From Halothiobacillus diazotrophicus (lineage in GTDB: Bacteria; Pseudomonadota; Gammaproteobacteria; Halothiobacillales; Halothiobacillaceae), in NCBI RefSeq assembly GCF_001663815.1, contig NZ_CP016027.1, forward strand, positions 2,604,501-2,668,500: DNA of 64,000 nt. Direction: 5' to 3'. Position 1 is the stretch's first letter. Each line of letters opens with the position of its first letter. The position numbers and the translations under genes are program-made. The notes beneath the pieces were generated by a model, which did no database searches, was not told where the DNA came from, and worked only from the letters and a program-made list of their open reading frames with translations. Positions 8,342 to 18,339 of this stretch are shown here, in pieces.

Positions 8342-9640
8342 TTAGAACTTGTAGGAATAGCCTACGGTCGCTTCATACTCCTTCATGCGGATTGTCTCGG
8401 TGCCGTAAGCAACCGGGGTGCCGGAAGAGGTGTCGTAAAGCGTACCGGTGACGGAAACTTTCGGCGCATACATGACGGCTGCGCTGATTTCCTGGTGCTT
8501 GTCGACCGCATAGGTGAAGCCAGCGGTGTAATGGGAAGTCATGACGCCCGGTGCCAGGGTGTTGAACAGCACATCACGTCCTTCGATCGGGTTCTGGCCA
8601 TGGTTGTAGCCGAAACGGACCTGCAGATCGGGCGTCGCCTGCCATTGTGCACCCAGCTTGACGATGTTGATGCTCTTCCAGCCAAAGCCCGGACCGTTGT
8701 CGCTACCCAGCGGTGCCTGATTGGTGCTGGGATTGGAGATGGCCTTCACCTCAGAGTAGTTGATTCGCTCGAAGTCCGTGGTCAGCGTCCAGTCCGGTGC
8801 GACGCGGAACGCACCGCCGACGGTCCAGGTGGAAGGGATGTCGAACTTGCCACCCTGAGCAAACAGACCGGAGTACTTGTCGAATTTGCCCATATGGACT
8901 TTGGACTGGTAGCTGGCCCCCAGGGATACGACGTCGGTCGCATGCCAGAGCACCCCGATCTTGCCGCCCCAGCCATTGGATTTGGCATATTCGTTGGAAG
9001 TGACGTTGGACGGCGAAGAACTCATGCCGGCAAACGCCCCCAGTCCCTTGGCGCGGAACTTCTGGTGCGCGAAGATGAGGCTGGCGCCGACGGAGAGCTT
9101 GCCGTCCATGAAGGTATGCGCATAGGTCGGCGTGATGAACAGCTGCTGGAGATCTACGCCGGTCGGGCCGCCTGTATAGCCCGGAGGCGCCAACGGGCTG
9201 TAGAAGGTGCCGTAGGGTTGCGTGGAGAACAGGGAGGCGGCCGTACCGCTGTAATCGGTATTCAGACCGCCGTTGCCGTACATGGCAATACCCACGGTGT
9301 TGCTGCTGTCCAGCGCATAGGTGAATGCCAGTTCCGGGATGTAGAAATTGTTGCTGCCGCTGTCTGCGGAGATGTGGTTCCCCATGACTGTGGCGTCGTA
9401 ACCACGCTTCGGGCTGAACCAGGATACGTCAAAATCAAAACGCGTGCCGACGTCGGCGATACCAGCCGGGTTGGTTGCCATGCTCATGGCGCTTTGCGGC
9501 AGTGCGACGCCAGCGCCTGCCATGCCCATGCTCTTGACGCCAAAGCCATGCGAGAAATAGCCATTGGTTGCGTGGGCGGCACCCGCAGTGAACAGAGTGG
9601 CGGCAACCGATGCAGCCAGAAGTGAGCGCTTGAAAACCAT
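8342..9640 (-). CDS. FadL/OmpP1/TodX-family outer membrane transport protein
   Basis: Predicted 14-stranded beta-barrel that lets hydrophobic compounds such as fatty acids or hydrocarbons cross the outer membrane; the substrate cannot be read from sequence. The ATG at 9640 is preferred over one 57 bases upstream because AGGAGA lies just ahead of it and a clean signal peptide follows (MVFKRSLLAASVAA to AAHA). The mature N-terminus ATNGYFSHGFGVKSMGMAGAG and the NPAG motif are diagnostic of FadL. The protein ends in GYSYKF, a C-terminal aromatic expected for BAM-dependent insertion. Length is 432 residues. It is a single-gene unit with its own terminator, convergent with ftsZ. Confidence 0.9.
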   Translation of the reverse strand: MVFKRSLLAASVAATLFTAGAAHATNGYFSHGFGVKSMGMAGAGVALPQSAMSMATNPAGIADVGTRFDFDVSWFSPKRGYDATVMGNHISADSGSNNFYIPELAFTYALDSSNTVGIAMYGNGGLNTDYSGTAASLFSTQPYGTFYSPLAPPGYTGGPTGVDLQQLFITPTYAHTFMDGKLSVGASLIFAHQKFRAKGLGAFAGMSSSPSNVTSNEYAKSNGWGGKIGVLWHATDVVSLGASYQSKVHMGKFDKYSGLFAQGGKFDIPSTWTVGGAFRVAPDWTLTTDFERINYSEVKAISNPSTNQAPLGSDNGPGFGWKSINIVKLGAQWQATPDLQVRFGYNHGQNPIEGRDVLFNTLAPGVMTSHYTAGFTYAVDKHQEISAAVMYAPKVSVTGTLYDTSSGTPVAYGTETIRMKEYEATVGYSYKF

Positions 9641-10068
9641 TAATTCAATCTCCTGTGAATTTGCTTTTTTTATATGCAGCTTTGCAACGATATGCATCGA
9701 AGCAGACTGCTTATTTGGATCGTTTTAAGTTAATCGGGCTATTGAGCTCGCTAGATTAAAGACGATTCGTGCTGAGGCATTTACAAGCTAACAGAAACGC
9801 AACACATACAAATTCAAGAAAATTAAGTCTGGCTGAAAAATATTAATAAATCAGCGTGTTATTTATTAGAAAATTCTTATTTAGTTATATTGTTGATTGT
9901 ATTTAATTAATGTAACCCAATGTTTTTGTAAAATTTATGTCATGGTGTCCGCGGTTTTGACTAATGGGTTTTGTGGGTGAATTCGGGTGATCCTGGCCGG
10001 TTCGGGTGCTTGGTACAAGGAGGTCGCGACTGTTTGGTGTTGCCCTTGTGCAACATTTCTGAGGCGGT
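9641..10068. other. AT-rich intergenic region upstream of the FadL-family gene
   Basis: About 430 bases with no supportable gene, strikingly AT-rich between about 9660 and 9950 in an otherwise GC-rich window. It contains several A/T tracts and an inverted repeat GCTGA/TCAGC at 9832-9855. It lies upstream of the minus-strand porin gene, so it probably holds that gene's promoter and control sites. The dapF 3' end is at its right border. Confidence 0.5.
9669..9674 (-). promoter_or_regulatory. Candidate -10 box for the FadL-family gene
   Basis: TATAAA on the minus strand, about 29 bases before the chosen ATG and 22 bases from the probable transcription start. No good -35 hexamer sits at the right distance, so an activator may be needed. 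This is a weak call. Confidence 0.25.
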
Positions 10069-10917
10069 CTATTCCGTGAGGGTGCCCTCGAAAACCGTTT
10101 GGGCGGGTCCGGTCATGAGGACGGGGGCATCGGTTGCGCCCGCCCAGGCGATCGACAGGGATCCGCCGGGCAGATCCACCTGGCAGGGGCTATCCAGAAG
10201 CCCCCTGCGGATGCCGCTGACGACGGCGGCGCACGCGCCGGTGCCGCAGGCGAGGGTTTCTCCGGCGCCGCGTTCGAACACGCGAAGGCGAATCGTATGG
10301 CGATCCACGATGCTCATGAATCCGACATTGACGCGCTCGGGAAATCTCGCGTGACGCTCGATCGCCGATCCCAGGAGATCGACGGGCGCCCGGTCGACAT
10401 CGGTGACATCGATGACGGCGTGGGGGTTGCCCATCGATAGGGCGTCGACGATGACTTCCGTTTGCCCGGCAATCGGTGTTGGCAGGGCGATGCGGTAAGC
10501 CGTCGATGCTTCATCGGCAATAAAAGGAATACGTGACGGCTCGGTGATGGGCGCGCCCATGTCGACCGTGACGTTACCGTCGTCCGTGACATGCAGGGTA
10601 ATGAGGCCGCTTTTCGTGTCGACGGGAATATCGCGTTCGGTGGTCAACCCCTTGTCGAGGACAAAACGGGCAAAACAGCGCGCCCCATTGCCGCATTGGC
10701 CCACCTCGCTGCCATCCGCGTTGAAGATGCGATAGGTGAACAGTGCGTTCGGCGTGGTGGGCGGTTCCACGATGAGCAATTGGTCGAAACCGATGCCGAA
10801 ATGACGATCGGCCCATTGGCGGATGCGCTCTGGCGTCAGGACGGGGGATTGGTGGATGCCGTCAATGACCATGAAGTCGTTGCCGAGGCCGTGCATCTTG
10901 GTGAAGTGAAGCGTCAT
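10069..10917 (-). CDS. dapF: Diaminopimelate epimerase
   Basis: Interconverts LL- and meso-diaminopimelate for lysine and peptidoglycan synthesis, without a cofactor, using two cysteines. The 282 residues show both: Cys75 in GQCGNGARC and Cys224 in [10 protein letters not shown]. The N-terminal [13 protein letters not shown] and the SMGNPHAVI motif are also typical. Length fits the family (E. coli 274). It stands alone on the minus strand with AAGG upstream of the ATG. The typA promoter lies beyond its 5' end on the other strand. Confidence 0.97.
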   Translation of the reverse strand: MTLHFTKMHGLGNDFMVIDGIHQSPVLTPERIRQWADRHFGIGFDQLLIVEPPTTPNALFTYRIFNADGSEVGQCGNGARCFARFVLDKGLTTERDIPVDTKSGLITLHVTDDGNVTVDMGAPITEPSRIPFIADEASTAYRIALPTPIAGQTEVIVDALSMGNPHAVIDVTDVDRAPVDLLGSAIERHARFPERVNVGFMSIVDRHTIRLRVFERGAGETLACGTGACAAVVSGIRRGLLDSPCQVDLPGGSLSIAWAGATDAPVLMTGPAQTVFEGTLTE

Positions 10918-11077
10918 GGGTGCGCCTTAAGTGGTGATCGCGATGAGATGGGCGCGCGGCGAGGGCGCGATGGCTTCCATTCTAGAGGAATATGGGACGG
11001 GTGGCGTAGGTGGACGGTCGGGATAAGCGACAGGGCGGCCGGGATCGGTATTGCCGGCGCGGAGATTGTCGCGCGCG

Positions 11078-11107
11078 TTCACGTAAATCGCTATTTGCAG
11101 GTATACT
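11078..11107 (+). promoter_or_regulatory. Candidate sigma-70 promoter of typA
   Basis: TTCACG, an 18-base spacer and TATACT, with the expected start site about 28 bases upstream of the chosen typA GTG. The -10 box is strong and the -35 box is 4 of 6. Confidence 0.45.
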
Positions 11108-11141
11108 TCTGCGCCAGTTTCTCTAACTTTTGGATACCCTT

Positions 11142-12971
11142 GTGATTTCTCATCTGCGCAATATCGCCATTATCGCTCACGTCGACCACGGGAAAACCAC
11201 CCTCGTCGACAAGCTGCTTCAACAATCCGGCACGCTGGACGCGCGTACCGATACCGGCGAGCGGGTGATGGACTCCAACGCCATCGAAAAGGAGCGGGGT
11301 ATCACCATCCTCGCCAAGAATACGGCCATTCGCTGGAAGAATCCGGCTGGCGAGGAATATCGCATCAACATCGTCGACACCCCCGGCCACGCCGACTTCG
11401 GTGGCGAGGTGGAGCGGGTGCTTTCCATGGTCGATTCGGTGCTGCTGCTGGTCGACGCCGTGGATGGCCCGATGCCCCAGACGCGTTTCGTGACGCAAAA
11501 GGCGTTCGAGCATGGCCTGAAGCCCATCGTGGTCATCAACAAGATCGACCGTCCGGGCAGCCGGCCTCAGTGGGTCGTCGATCAGGTGTTCGACCTGTTC
11601 GACCGTCTCGGCGCCTCCGATGAGCAGCTGGATTTCCCGATCGTCTACGCCTCCGCCCTGAATGGTTACGCGGGCATGGAAGACACCGTGCGCGAAGGCG
11701 ACATGACCCCGTTGTTCCAGACGATCGTCGACAAGGTGGCCTCACCCGACGTGGACGCGGTCGGTCCGTTCCAGCTTCAGGTCTCCAGCCTGGATTACAA
11801 CCCGTACATGGGTGTGATCGGTGTGGGTCGCATCAAGCGCGGTCGCGTCAAGACGAACACCAACGTGAAGGTGATCGATCGCGAAGGCGAAGTCCGCTCC
11901 GGGCGTATCCTGCAAATCATGGGTTTCCACGGTCTGGATCGGGTCGAAGTGGCCGAAGCCCAGGCCGGCGACATCATCGCGTTCTCGGGGCTGGATCCGC
12001 TCTATATCTCCGACACGATCTGCGATCCGGACAACGTCGAAATGCTGCCGCCGCTGACCGTCGACGAACCGACCGTCAGCATGTCCTTCCAGGTGAACAC
12101 CTCTCCGTTCGCCGGCAAGGAGGGCAAGTTCGTCACCAGTCGCCAGATTCGCGACCGCCTGCACAAGGAACTCATTCACAACGTCGCCCTGCGTGTGGAA
12201 GACACGGACGAGGGCGATCGTTTCCGCGTTTCCGGCCGCGGTGAGCTTCACCTGTCCGTCCTGATCGAGAACATGCGTCGCGAAGGATTCGAGATGGGCG
12301 TCGGTCGTCCTGAGGTCATCATCCGCGAAGTCGATGGCGTCAAGCAGGAGCCGTACGAGCAACTGGTCGTCGACATTGAGGAAACCCACCAGGGTGGCGT
12401 GATGGAAAAGCTCGGTATCCGTCGTGCCGAACTGCGTAACATGGAGCCGGACGGCAAGGGGCGCGTTCGTCTGGAATACATCATTCCGTCCCGTGGCCTG
12501 ATCGGTTTCCGGACCGAGTTCATGACGGCCACCCAGGGCACCGGTCTGCTGTTCTCCGTGTTCGATCATTACGGCGAATACAAGCCGGGTACGGTCGGCC
12601 AGCGCATCAACGGCGTGCTGATCGCCAACGAGACCGGCAAGGCGCTGTCCTACGCGCTGTATAACCTGCAGGATCGCGGCCGCATGATGATCGGTCACGG
12701 CGACGAGGTGTACGAAGGCCAGATCGTGGGTATCCATTCCCGCGACAACGACCTGACCGTGAACGTGCTCAAGGGCAAGAAGCTCACCAACATGCGGGCT
12801 TCCGGTACCGACGAGGCCCTGACGCTGGTGCCGCCGATCCGCTTCACCCTGGAGCAGGCGCTCGAGTTCATCGACGACGACGAGCTCGTGGAAGTCACGC
12901 CCAAGTCCATCCGAATCCGCAAGAAGCATCTGACCGAACTGGATCGCAAGCGCTACGGTCGCGGTGACTGA
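11142..12971 (+). CDS. typA: Translational GTPase TypA/BipA
   Basis: Ribosome-associated GTPase of the EF-G-like family, involved in ribosome assembly and stress adaptation. The GTG at 11142 is chosen over a TTG 12 bases upstream because it gives the family N-terminus [20 protein letters not shown]; the Shine-Dalgarno sequence is weak in both cases. Predicted length is 609 residues (E. coli 607). The P loop AHVDHGKTT, switch [16 protein letters not shown] and the NKIDRPGSR guanine-recognition motif are intact, and the C-terminal TypA-specific domain is full length. A promoter candidate lies directly upstream, and ffh follows about 50 bases later. Confidence 0.96.
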   Translation: MISHLRNIAIIAHVDHGKTTLVDKLLQQSGTLDARTDTGERVMDSNAIEKERGITILAKNTAIRWKNPAGEEYRINIVDTPGHADFGGEVERVLSMVDSVLLLVDAVDGPMPQTRFVTQKAFEHGLKPIVVINKIDRPGSRPQWVVDQVFDLFDRLGASDEQLDFPIVYASALNGYAGMEDTVREGDMTPLFQTIVDKVASPDVDAVGPFQLQVSSLDYNPYMGVIGVGRIKRGRVKTNTNVKVIDREGEVRSGRILQIMGFHGLDRVEVAEAQAGDIIAFSGLDPLYISDTICDPDNVEMLPPLTVDEPTVSMSFQVNTSPFAGKEGKFVTSRQIRDRLHKELIHNVALRVEDTDEGDRFRVSGRGELHLSVLIENMRREGFEMGVGRPEVIIREVDGVKQEPYEQLVVDIEETHQGGVMEKLGIRRAELRNMEPDGKGRVRLEYIIPSRGLIGFRTEFMTATQGTGLLFSVFDHYGEYKPGTVGQRINGVLIANETGKALSYALYNLQDRGRMMIGHGDEVYEGQIVGIHSRDNDLTVNVLKGKKLTNMRASGTDEALTLVPPIRFTLEQALEFIDDDELVEVTPKSIRIRKKHLTELDRKRYGRGD

Positions 12972-13020
12972 TCCGCGCAAAGCCGACGGCGCGCGACGAT
13001 GAATGACGGGGACCTCGTGA

Positions 13021-14376
13021 ATGTTTGAAAACCTTTCCCAGCGTCTGGGCGGCCTGTTCGACGGGCTGCGCGGTCAGGGGCGTCTGACCGAGGACAACAT
13101 CAAGGATGCCTTGCGCGAAGTGCGCATGGCCTTGCTGGAAGCCGACGTCGCCCTGCCCGTGGTGCGGGATTTCATCAATCAGGTGCGTGAACGCGCGGTC
13201 GGGACCGAGGTGCTCAAGAGCCTGAAGCCCGGCCAGGTGTTCATCAAGATCGTCAGCGACGAGCTGACGGCCTTGATGGGGGCAGAGAACGCGACGCTCG
13301 ATCTGTCCGCGCAGCCGCCGGCCGTCGTGCTCATGGCGGGTCTGCAGGGTGCGGGCAAGACGACGACGGTCGGTAAGCTCGGCCGACTGTTGCGTACCCA
13401 GTCGAACAAGAAGGTGCTGGTCGTCAGTGCGGACGTCTACCGTCCGGCCGCGATCAAGCAGCTGGAAACCGTGGCGGGGCAGGTCGGCGTCGATTTCTTC
13501 CCGTCCGAGGCCGACCAGAAGCCCCTCGACATCGTTCAGAATGCGCTGAAGCAGGCCAAGACCGGCTTCTACGACGTCCTGATCGTCGATACCGCGGGCC
13601 GGTTGCATGTCGATGCCGACATGATGGACGAGGTCCGTCAGTTGCATGCCGCGCTGAAGCCCGTGGAAACCCTGTTCGTCGTCGACGCCATGACCGGCCA
13701 GGATGCGGCCAACACGGCCAAGGCGTTCAACGACGTGTTGCCGCTGACCGGCGTGGTGCTCACCAAGGCCGACGGCGATGCCCGTGGCGGTGCCGCACTG
13801 TCCGTGCGTGCAGTCACCGGACAGCCGATCAAGTTCATCGGTATGGGCGAAAAGCTCGATGCCCTGGAGCCGTTCCATCCGGATCGGATCGCCTCGCGCA
13901 TTCTCGGCATGGGCGACGTGGTGTCCCTGGTCGAGCAGGCGCAACGTTCCGTCGACACGGACAAGGCCCGTGCTCTGGCCGACAAGGTTCGCACCGGCAA
14001 GGGGTTCACCCTCGAGGACATGCGGGACCAGTTCGAGCAGATGATGAACATGGGCGGGATTCATGGGTTGATGGACAAGCTGCCCGGTATGGGGCGCCTG
14101 TCCGCCGATGCCAAGGCGAACATCGATGACCGCGACGTGCGGCGGATGATTGCCATCATCAATTCGATGACGCCCAAGGAACGCCAGCAGCCGGACCTGA
14201 TCAAGGGGTCGCGCAAGCGGCGCATCGCCCTGGGTTCGGGCATGCAGGTCCATGATGTGAACCGGTTGCTCAAGCAGCACCGGGACATGAGCGACATGAT
14301 GAAGAAGTTCTCGGGCGGCGGCATGAAGAAGATGATGCGCGCGATGAAAGGGCGCGTGCCGGGCCTGCCGTTCTGA
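13021..14376 (+). CDS. ffh: Signal recognition particle protein Ffh
   Basis: SRP GTPase that, with 4.5S RNA, delivers inner-membrane proteins to FtsY. The 451 residues include an N domain (ENLSQRLGGLFDGLRGQGRLTE), a G domain with P loop GLQGAGKTTT near residues 107-116, DTAGRLHVD and TKADGDARGG, then a methionine-rich M domain ending with repeated Met and Lys. GGGGA precedes the ATG. The next gene is tRNA-Leu, which has its own promoter. Confidence 0.97.
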   Translation: MFENLSQRLGGLFDGLRGQGRLTEDNIKDALREVRMALLEADVALPVVRDFINQVRERAVGTEVLKSLKPGQVFIKIVSDELTALMGAENATLDLSAQPPAVVLMAGLQGAGKTTTVGKLGRLLRTQSNKKVLVVSADVYRPAAIKQLETVAGQVGVDFFPSEADQKPLDIVQNALKQAKTGFYDVLIVDTAGRLHVDADMMDEVRQLHAALKPVETLFVVDAMTGQDAANTAKAFNDVLPLTGVVLTKADGDARGGAALSVRAVTGQPIKFIGMGEKLDALEPFHPDRIASRILGMGDVVSLVEQAQRSVDTDKARALADKVRTGKGFTLEDMRDQFEQMMNMGGIHGLMDKLPGMGRLSADAKANIDDRDVRRMIAIINSMTPKERQQPDLIKGSRKRRIALGSGMQVHDVNRLLKQHRDMSDMMKKFSGGGMKKMMRAMKGRVPGLPF

Positions 14377-14384
14377 CTGTTTGC

Positions 14385-14406
14385 CTGCCCGTCGTTTGGC
14401 GGGCAG
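14385..14406 (+). terminator. Hairpin after ffh, possible weak terminator
   Basis: CTGCCCG pairs with CGGGCAG starting 8 bases after the ffh stop. There is no immediate T tract (the nearest T-rich stretch is about 10 bases on), so it may instead protect the mRNA 3' end. Confidence 0.4.
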
Positions 14407-14430
14407 TGCTTGGCTCGTTTTGGGAGGGTG

Positions 14431-14459
14431 TTGGGCTAGCTGCCAAGCTCAGGTATACT
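14431..14459 (+). promoter_or_regulatory. Candidate sigma-70 promoter of tRNA-Leu
   Basis: TTGGGC, a 17-base spacer and TATACT, ending 17 bases before the mature tRNA. A G+C-rich discriminator follows, as expected for a stringently controlled stable-RNA promoter. Confidence 0.5.
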
Positions 14460-14476
14460 CCCCCGCCTGTTTTTTC

Positions 14477-14560
14477 GCGAGAGTGGCGGAATTGGTAGAC
14501 GCACTGGATTTAGGTTCCAGCGCCTTTGGCGTAAGAGTTCGAGTCTCTTCTCTCGCACCA
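14477..14560 (+). tRNA. tRNA-Leu (anticodon UAG)
   Basis: The 84-base cloverleaf includes an encoded CCA end. GCGAGAG pairs with CTCTCGC in the acceptor stem, the anticodon stem CTGGA/TCCAG encloses loop TTTAGGT with anticodon TAG at 14511-14513, a long variable arm marks it as class II, and the T loop TTCGAGT is present. It reads CUA and probably other CUN codons. It sits between ffh and tig and is flanked by its own promoter and terminator. Confidence 0.97.
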
Positions 14561-14589
14561 GAATCGTGGTCCGGCGATCCGGCCGGCCG

Positions 14590-14618
14590 CAGCGGGCACG
14601 CCCGCTGTTTCATTTTTT
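14590..14618 (+). terminator. Terminator of tRNA-Leu
   Basis: CAGCGGG-CACG-CCCGCTG hairpin followed by a T-rich tract, 30 bases after the tRNA 3' end and 30 bases before tig. Confidence 0.8.
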
Positions 14619-14647
14619 GTCTTCGATAGAATTGAGGTTGAGTGTCC

Positions 14648-15940
14648 ATGCAGGTTGAATTGCAGTCGTCAGAAGGTCTGGTGCGTCGTTTGGCGATCGA
14701 AGTGCCTGCGAACGAGATCGATGTTGAAGTCGAGCGCCGTATCAAGGATATGTCCCGCCGTGTCCGCATGGACGGCTTCCGTCCGGGCAAGGCGCCGATG
14801 GCCGTCGTCCGTCAGCGCTACCTGGGTCAGGTTCGCGACGAGGTGGTCGGCGAGGTGATGGGTCGGAGCTATCAGGCCGCCATTGTGGAGCAGAAGCTGC
14901 GCCCGGCCGGTAACCCCAGCATCGAGTCCGTTGCGGGCGAACCGGGACAGAACCTGTCGTTCGTCGCTGCGGTCGAAGTGTATCCCGAGTTCGAAATCGG
15001 CGATCTGAGCGCATTGGCGGTTGAGGTCATCGAGGCCGACGTGACCGATGCCGACGTGGCGGACATGCTTGAAACCCTGCGCGAACAGAATGCCGGCTGG
15101 CAGACCGTCGAACGCGCCGCGAAGACGGGCGACCGCGTCACCGTGAACTTCACGGGCCGTATCGACGGTGAAGTCTTCGAAGGTGGCAGCGGTACCGGCA
15201 TGCAGGTCGTGCTGGGCGAGGGCCGGATGCTGGCCGATTTCGAGAAAGGTCTGGCCGACATCGCGGCCGGTGAGCCGGAGCGTGTTTTCGCGGTCGCGTT
15301 CCCGGACGAGTACCCGGTCGAGAATCTCAAGGGCAAGACGGCGGAATTCACCGTCGAGGCCACCGAGGTCGAAGAGAAGACGCTGCCCGCGCTGGATGAC
15401 GAGTTCGCCAAGCGTTTCGGTTCGGACTCCCTGGATGCGCTCAAGACCGACGTGCGCAAGAACATGGAGCGCGAGCTCAAGCAGGCCAAGAAGCGCATGA
15501 TCAAGGATGCGGTCCTGACGGCCGTTGCCGACAGCCTGACTTTCGATATTCCCAAGGCGCTGGTCGAGGAAGAAGCCGTGGCGATGCGTGATGGTTTCGT
15601 CCGTCAGCAGATGCCGGATGCCGATCCCAGCAAGCTCGATGCCGGTCTGTTCAAGGATCAGGCGGAGAAGCGCGTCAAGATGGGTCTGATCATCATGGAG
15701 ATCGTCCGTGCCGCCGACCTGCAGGTCGACGAGGCTCAACTCGAGGAGTTCATCGCCGATATCGCTTCGGCCTATGACGAGCCGGAAGAAGTCGTGGCTG
15801 CCTACAAGGGCGATCGGGAAATGATGGGCAATGCCCGTACGGTCGTGCTCGAGCAGCAAACCGTTGATTATGTTCTGGGCAAGGCCAAGGTGACCCCGAA
15901 GCCGATGACCTTCAAGGCGGTCATGAACCCGCAGGGCTGA
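14648..15940 (+). CDS. tig: Trigger factor
   Basis: Ribosome-bound chaperone with peptidyl-prolyl isomerase activity that receives nascent chains. The ATG at 14648 gives MQVELQSSEGL, the family start; a GTG two codons upstream is the alternative and GAGG lies upstream of both. Predicted length is 430 residues (E. coli 432). The ribosome-docking signature GFRPGKAP is near residue 45. The FKBP-like domain spans about residues 150-245 (GDRVTVNFTGRIDGEVFEGG), and a helical C-terminal domain follows. It heads a proteostasis run with clpP, clpX and lon. Confidence 0.97.
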   Translation: MQVELQSSEGLVRRLAIEVPANEIDVEVERRIKDMSRRVRMDGFRPGKAPMAVVRQRYLGQVRDEVVGEVMGRSYQAAIVEQKLRPAGNPSIESVAGEPGQNLSFVAAVEVYPEFEIGDLSALAVEVIEADVTDADVADMLETLREQNAGWQTVERAAKTGDRVTVNFTGRIDGEVFEGGSGTGMQVVLGEGRMLADFEKGLADIAAGEPERVFAVAFPDEYPVENLKGKTAEFTVEATEVEEKTLPALDDEFAKRFGSDSLDALKTDVRKNMERELKQAKKRMIKDAVLTAVADSLTFDIPKALVEEEAVAMRDGFVRQQMPDADPSKLDAGLFKDQAEKRVKMGLIIMEIVRAADLQVDEAQLEEFIADIASAYDEPEEVVAAYKGDREMMGNARTVVLEQQTVDYVLGKAKVTPKPMTFKAVMNPQG

Positions 15941-15980
15941 TGCCCCGACGCGTGTCATTTCAAGTCTGCGGATCAGTAAC

Positions 15981-16104
15981 GCCCGAAGGATCGTGATGGG
16001 TCCTTTGGGCGAAATTTATTGGCAAACAGCCCGAGACCGGTAATTATTTGGTTCTCGAAGTTTGCAATCCGGAAATCGGCCGCCGGTCTGTTGGCCGATT
16101 TCTC
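15981..16104 (+). promoter_or_regulatory. Three consecutive hairpins between tig and clpP
   Basis: First hairpin: GCCCGAAGGA (15981-15990) with TCCTTTGGGC (16001-16010), followed by a short A/T stretch, a plausible tig terminator. Second: GCAAAC (16022-16027) with GTTTGC (16060-16065) and an inner GAGACC/GGTTCTC stem. Third: GGAAATCGGCC (16071-16081) with GGCCGATTTC (16093-16102). The last ends about 27 bases before the clpP ATG. The arrangement could be a terminator plus a structured clpP leader. Confidence 0.5.
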
Positions 16105-16130
16105 CCAGTCAGATCGTTAAGGTGAAATTC

Positions 16131-16763
16131 ATGTTCTTTGGTTCCCAGTCCGGTTCGGGCGCATCGTTTCCGCCCGAAGCCTCCCTCGTCCCCATGGTGG
16201 TCGAGCAAACCTCGCGCGGCGAACGCGCCTACGATATCTATTCGCGACTTCTGAAGGAGCGGGTGATCTTTATCGTCGGTCCGATCGAGGACCACATGGC
16301 CAATCTGATCGTGGCGCAGTTGCTGTTCCTCGAGTCGGAAAACCCGGACAAGGACATTCATCTGTACATCAACTCGCCCGGCGGGTCGGTGACGGCCGGT
16401 CTTGCCATCTACGACACCATGCGTTTCCTCAAGCCGGACGTCAGTACGATGTGCATCGGTCAGGCGGCGAGCATGGGCGCGTTCCTCCTCTCGGCCGGGA
16501 CCAAGGGCAAGCGGTATGCGTTGCCGAACTCCCGCGTGATGATTCACCAGCCTTCCGGCGGCGCCCAGGGGCAGGCGACGGACATCGAGATCCAGGCGCG
16601 GGAAATCCTGTACCTGCGCGAGCGTCTCAACATCATGCTGGCGGAACATACCGGCCAGAGTCTGGAAAAAATCAATCGGGACGTCGAGCGCGACTTCTTC
16701 ATGAACGCGGCCGATGCCTGCAGTTACGGTTTGATCGATTCGGTGCTGGAAAAGCGCAGCTGA
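16131..16763 (+). CDS. clpP: ATP-dependent Clp protease proteolytic subunit ClpP
   Basis: Serine protease subunit forming the tetradecameric chamber that partners ClpX. The ATG at 16131 has AAGGTG upstream; an upstream in-frame start at 16062 would add 23 non-family residues and falls within the leader hairpins. Predicted length is 210 residues. The catalytic triad is visible as Ser114 (GQAASMGAF), His139 (MIHQPSGG) and Asp188 (DVERD). [21 protein letters not shown] is the conserved N-terminal segment. clpX follows 64 bases later. Confidence 0.97.
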   Translation: MFFGSQSGSGASFPPEASLVPMVVEQTSRGERAYDIYSRLLKERVIFIVGPIEDHMANLIVAQLLFLESENPDKDIHLYINSPGGSVTAGLAIYDTMRFLKPDVSTMCIGQAASMGAFLLSAGTKGKRYALPNSRVMIHQPSGGAQGQATDIEIQAREILYLRERLNIMLAEHTGQSLEKINRDVERDFFMNAADACSYGLIDSVLEKRS

Positions 16764-16827
16764 GTCGAAGTTGATGATTCGGGCGCGTGCGGACGCGATG
16801 CCCGAACGAACGGGAGGGTAAACCACC

Positions 16828-18126
16828 ATGGCAAGAAGTACGAAATCCGATCAGGACATGGCCTGCTCATTCTGCGGTAAGCCGCAGGCCGAGGTGCGCA
16901 AGCTGATCGCCGGCCCGTCGGTCTACATCTGCGACGAATGCGTCGAACTGTGCAACGACATTCTGCGTGAGGAAGTGACGTCGGCGCAGTCCGAGTCTCC
17001 GGCCCGTCTGCCGACGCCCAAGGAGCTGGTTGCCGCACTGGACGAGTACGTCATCGGTCAGGAACAGGCCAAGCGGGCACTGGCCGTGGCAGTCTACAAC
17101 CACTACAAGCGGCTGAATCTGTATGGCGAAACCCGTGGTCGGAAAACCGATCCGGATGCCGAGCAGGTCGAGCTGTCCAAGTCCAACATTCTGCTGATCG
17201 GGCCGACCGGTTCGGGCAAGACGCTGCTGGCGCAGACGCTGGCGCGCGTGCTGGACGTGCCCTTCGCCATCGCGGACGCCACGACCCTGACCGAGGCGGG
17301 CTATGTGGGTGAGGACGTCGAGAACATCCTGCAGAAACTGCTGCAGCGGTGTGACTACGACGTCGAAAAGGCCCAGCACGGAATCGTCTACATCGACGAG
17401 ATCGACAAGATCACCCGCAAGTCCGAGAATCCCTCCATCACCCGCGACGTATCCGGCGAAGGCGTGCAGCAGGCGCTGCTGAAGATGATCGAGGGGACGC
17501 AGGCCTCGGTGCCGCCGCAGGGCGGACGCAAGCATCCCCAGCAGGAGTTCGTGCAGATCGATACGACCAATATCCTGTTCATCTGCGGTGGTGCCTTCGA
17601 TGGTCTCGACAACATCATCCGGCAGCGGATCGAGAAGGGCGGCATCGGTTTCTCCGCCGAGGTGAAATCGAAGAACGACAAGCAGGCGGCCGACGCGCTG
17701 CGCGCGCAGATCGAGTCCGAGGATCTGACACGCTATGGTCTGATCCCCGAATTCATCGGGCGTCTGCCGGTTATCGCCACCCTGAACGAACTGGACGAAT
17801 CCGCCCTGATGCAGATCCTGCTCGAGCCCAAGAACGCACTGGCCAAGCAGTACGTCCGGCTGTTCGAAATGGAAGGCGTTGATCTGGAATTGCGCGAGGA
17901 CGCCCTGCGCGAGGTTGCACGTCAGGCGATCAAGCGCAAGACCGGTGCCCGCGGGTTGCGGACCATCGTGGAGCGGGTGCTGATGGACACCATGTATGAA
18001 GTGCCCTCCGTGCAGAACCTGTCCAAGGTCGTGGTGGATGCGGCCGTCATCCGGGGCGAGAGCAAGCCCTACTGGGTGTACGAGCAGCAGGATGCGGCCC
18101 TGCCGAAGGCAGCCTCCGACCAGTAA
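16828..18126 (+). CDS. clpX: ATP-dependent Clp protease ATP-binding subunit ClpX
   Basis: AAA+ unfoldase that feeds substrates to ClpP. The 432 residues begin with a zinc-binding domain (Cys13, Cys16, Cys35, Cys38). Walker A GPTGSGKT is at residues 125-132, Walker [11 protein letters not shown] near residue 190, and the sensor-2 region [10 protein letters not shown] lies toward the C-terminus. The substrate-gripping pore loop GYVGEDVE is also present. A strong GGGAGG precedes the ATG. Confidence 0.98.
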   Translation: MARSTKSDQDMACSFCGKPQAEVRKLIAGPSVYICDECVELCNDILREEVTSAQSESPARLPTPKELVAALDEYVIGQEQAKRALAVAVYNHYKRLNLYGETRGRKTDPDAEQVELSKSNILLIGPTGSGKTLLAQTLARVLDVPFAIADATTLTEAGYVGEDVENILQKLLQRCDYDVEKAQHGIVYIDEIDKITRKSENPSITRDVSGEGVQQALLKMIEGTQASVPPQGGRKHPQQEFVQIDTTNILFICGGAFDGLDNIIRQRIEKGGIGFSAEVKSKNDKQAADALRAQIESEDLTRYGLIPEFIGRLPVIATLNELDESALMQILLEPKNALAKQYVRLFEMEGVDLELREDALREVARQAIKRKTGARGLRTIVERVLMDTMYEVPSVQNLSKVVVDAAVIRGESKPYWVYEQQDAALPKAASDQ

Positions 18127-18150
18127 TCCGTTTTTGCGCCGTCCCGAAGG

Positions 18151-18175
18151 CCCTGACCGGCGTGCCCGGTCGGGG
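18151..18175 (+). terminator. Terminator after clpX
   Basis: CCCTGACCGG pairs with CCGGTCGGGG, 24 bases after the clpX stop, followed by a T/C-rich stretch and a second small CCCG-TTTT-CGGG hairpin. Confidence 0.55.
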
Positions 18176-18256
18176 TCTTCCCGTTTTCGGGAACTGGCTG
18201 AACGGGCGTCAGGCCGTTGTTTGGGGCGCTGTCCCGTCGATAAATTCAATGAGTGT

Positions 18257-18285
18257 CTTGAAAACAGGTACGCATGCCACCAACT
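18257..18285 (+). promoter_or_regulatory. Possible heat-shock-type promoter of lon
   Basis: CTTGAA matches the sigma-32 -35 consensus and is followed after 14 bases by CCACCAACT, a poor match to the C-rich -10 element. The start would be about 50 bases upstream of lon. This is a low-confidence call made partly because lon is commonly heat-induced. Confidence 0.25.
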
Positions 18286-18339
18286 ATTGGCTATGCTTTA
18301 ACAAAAGCTTAACCAATCGCCGGTTCGCCAGGCTTCAGA

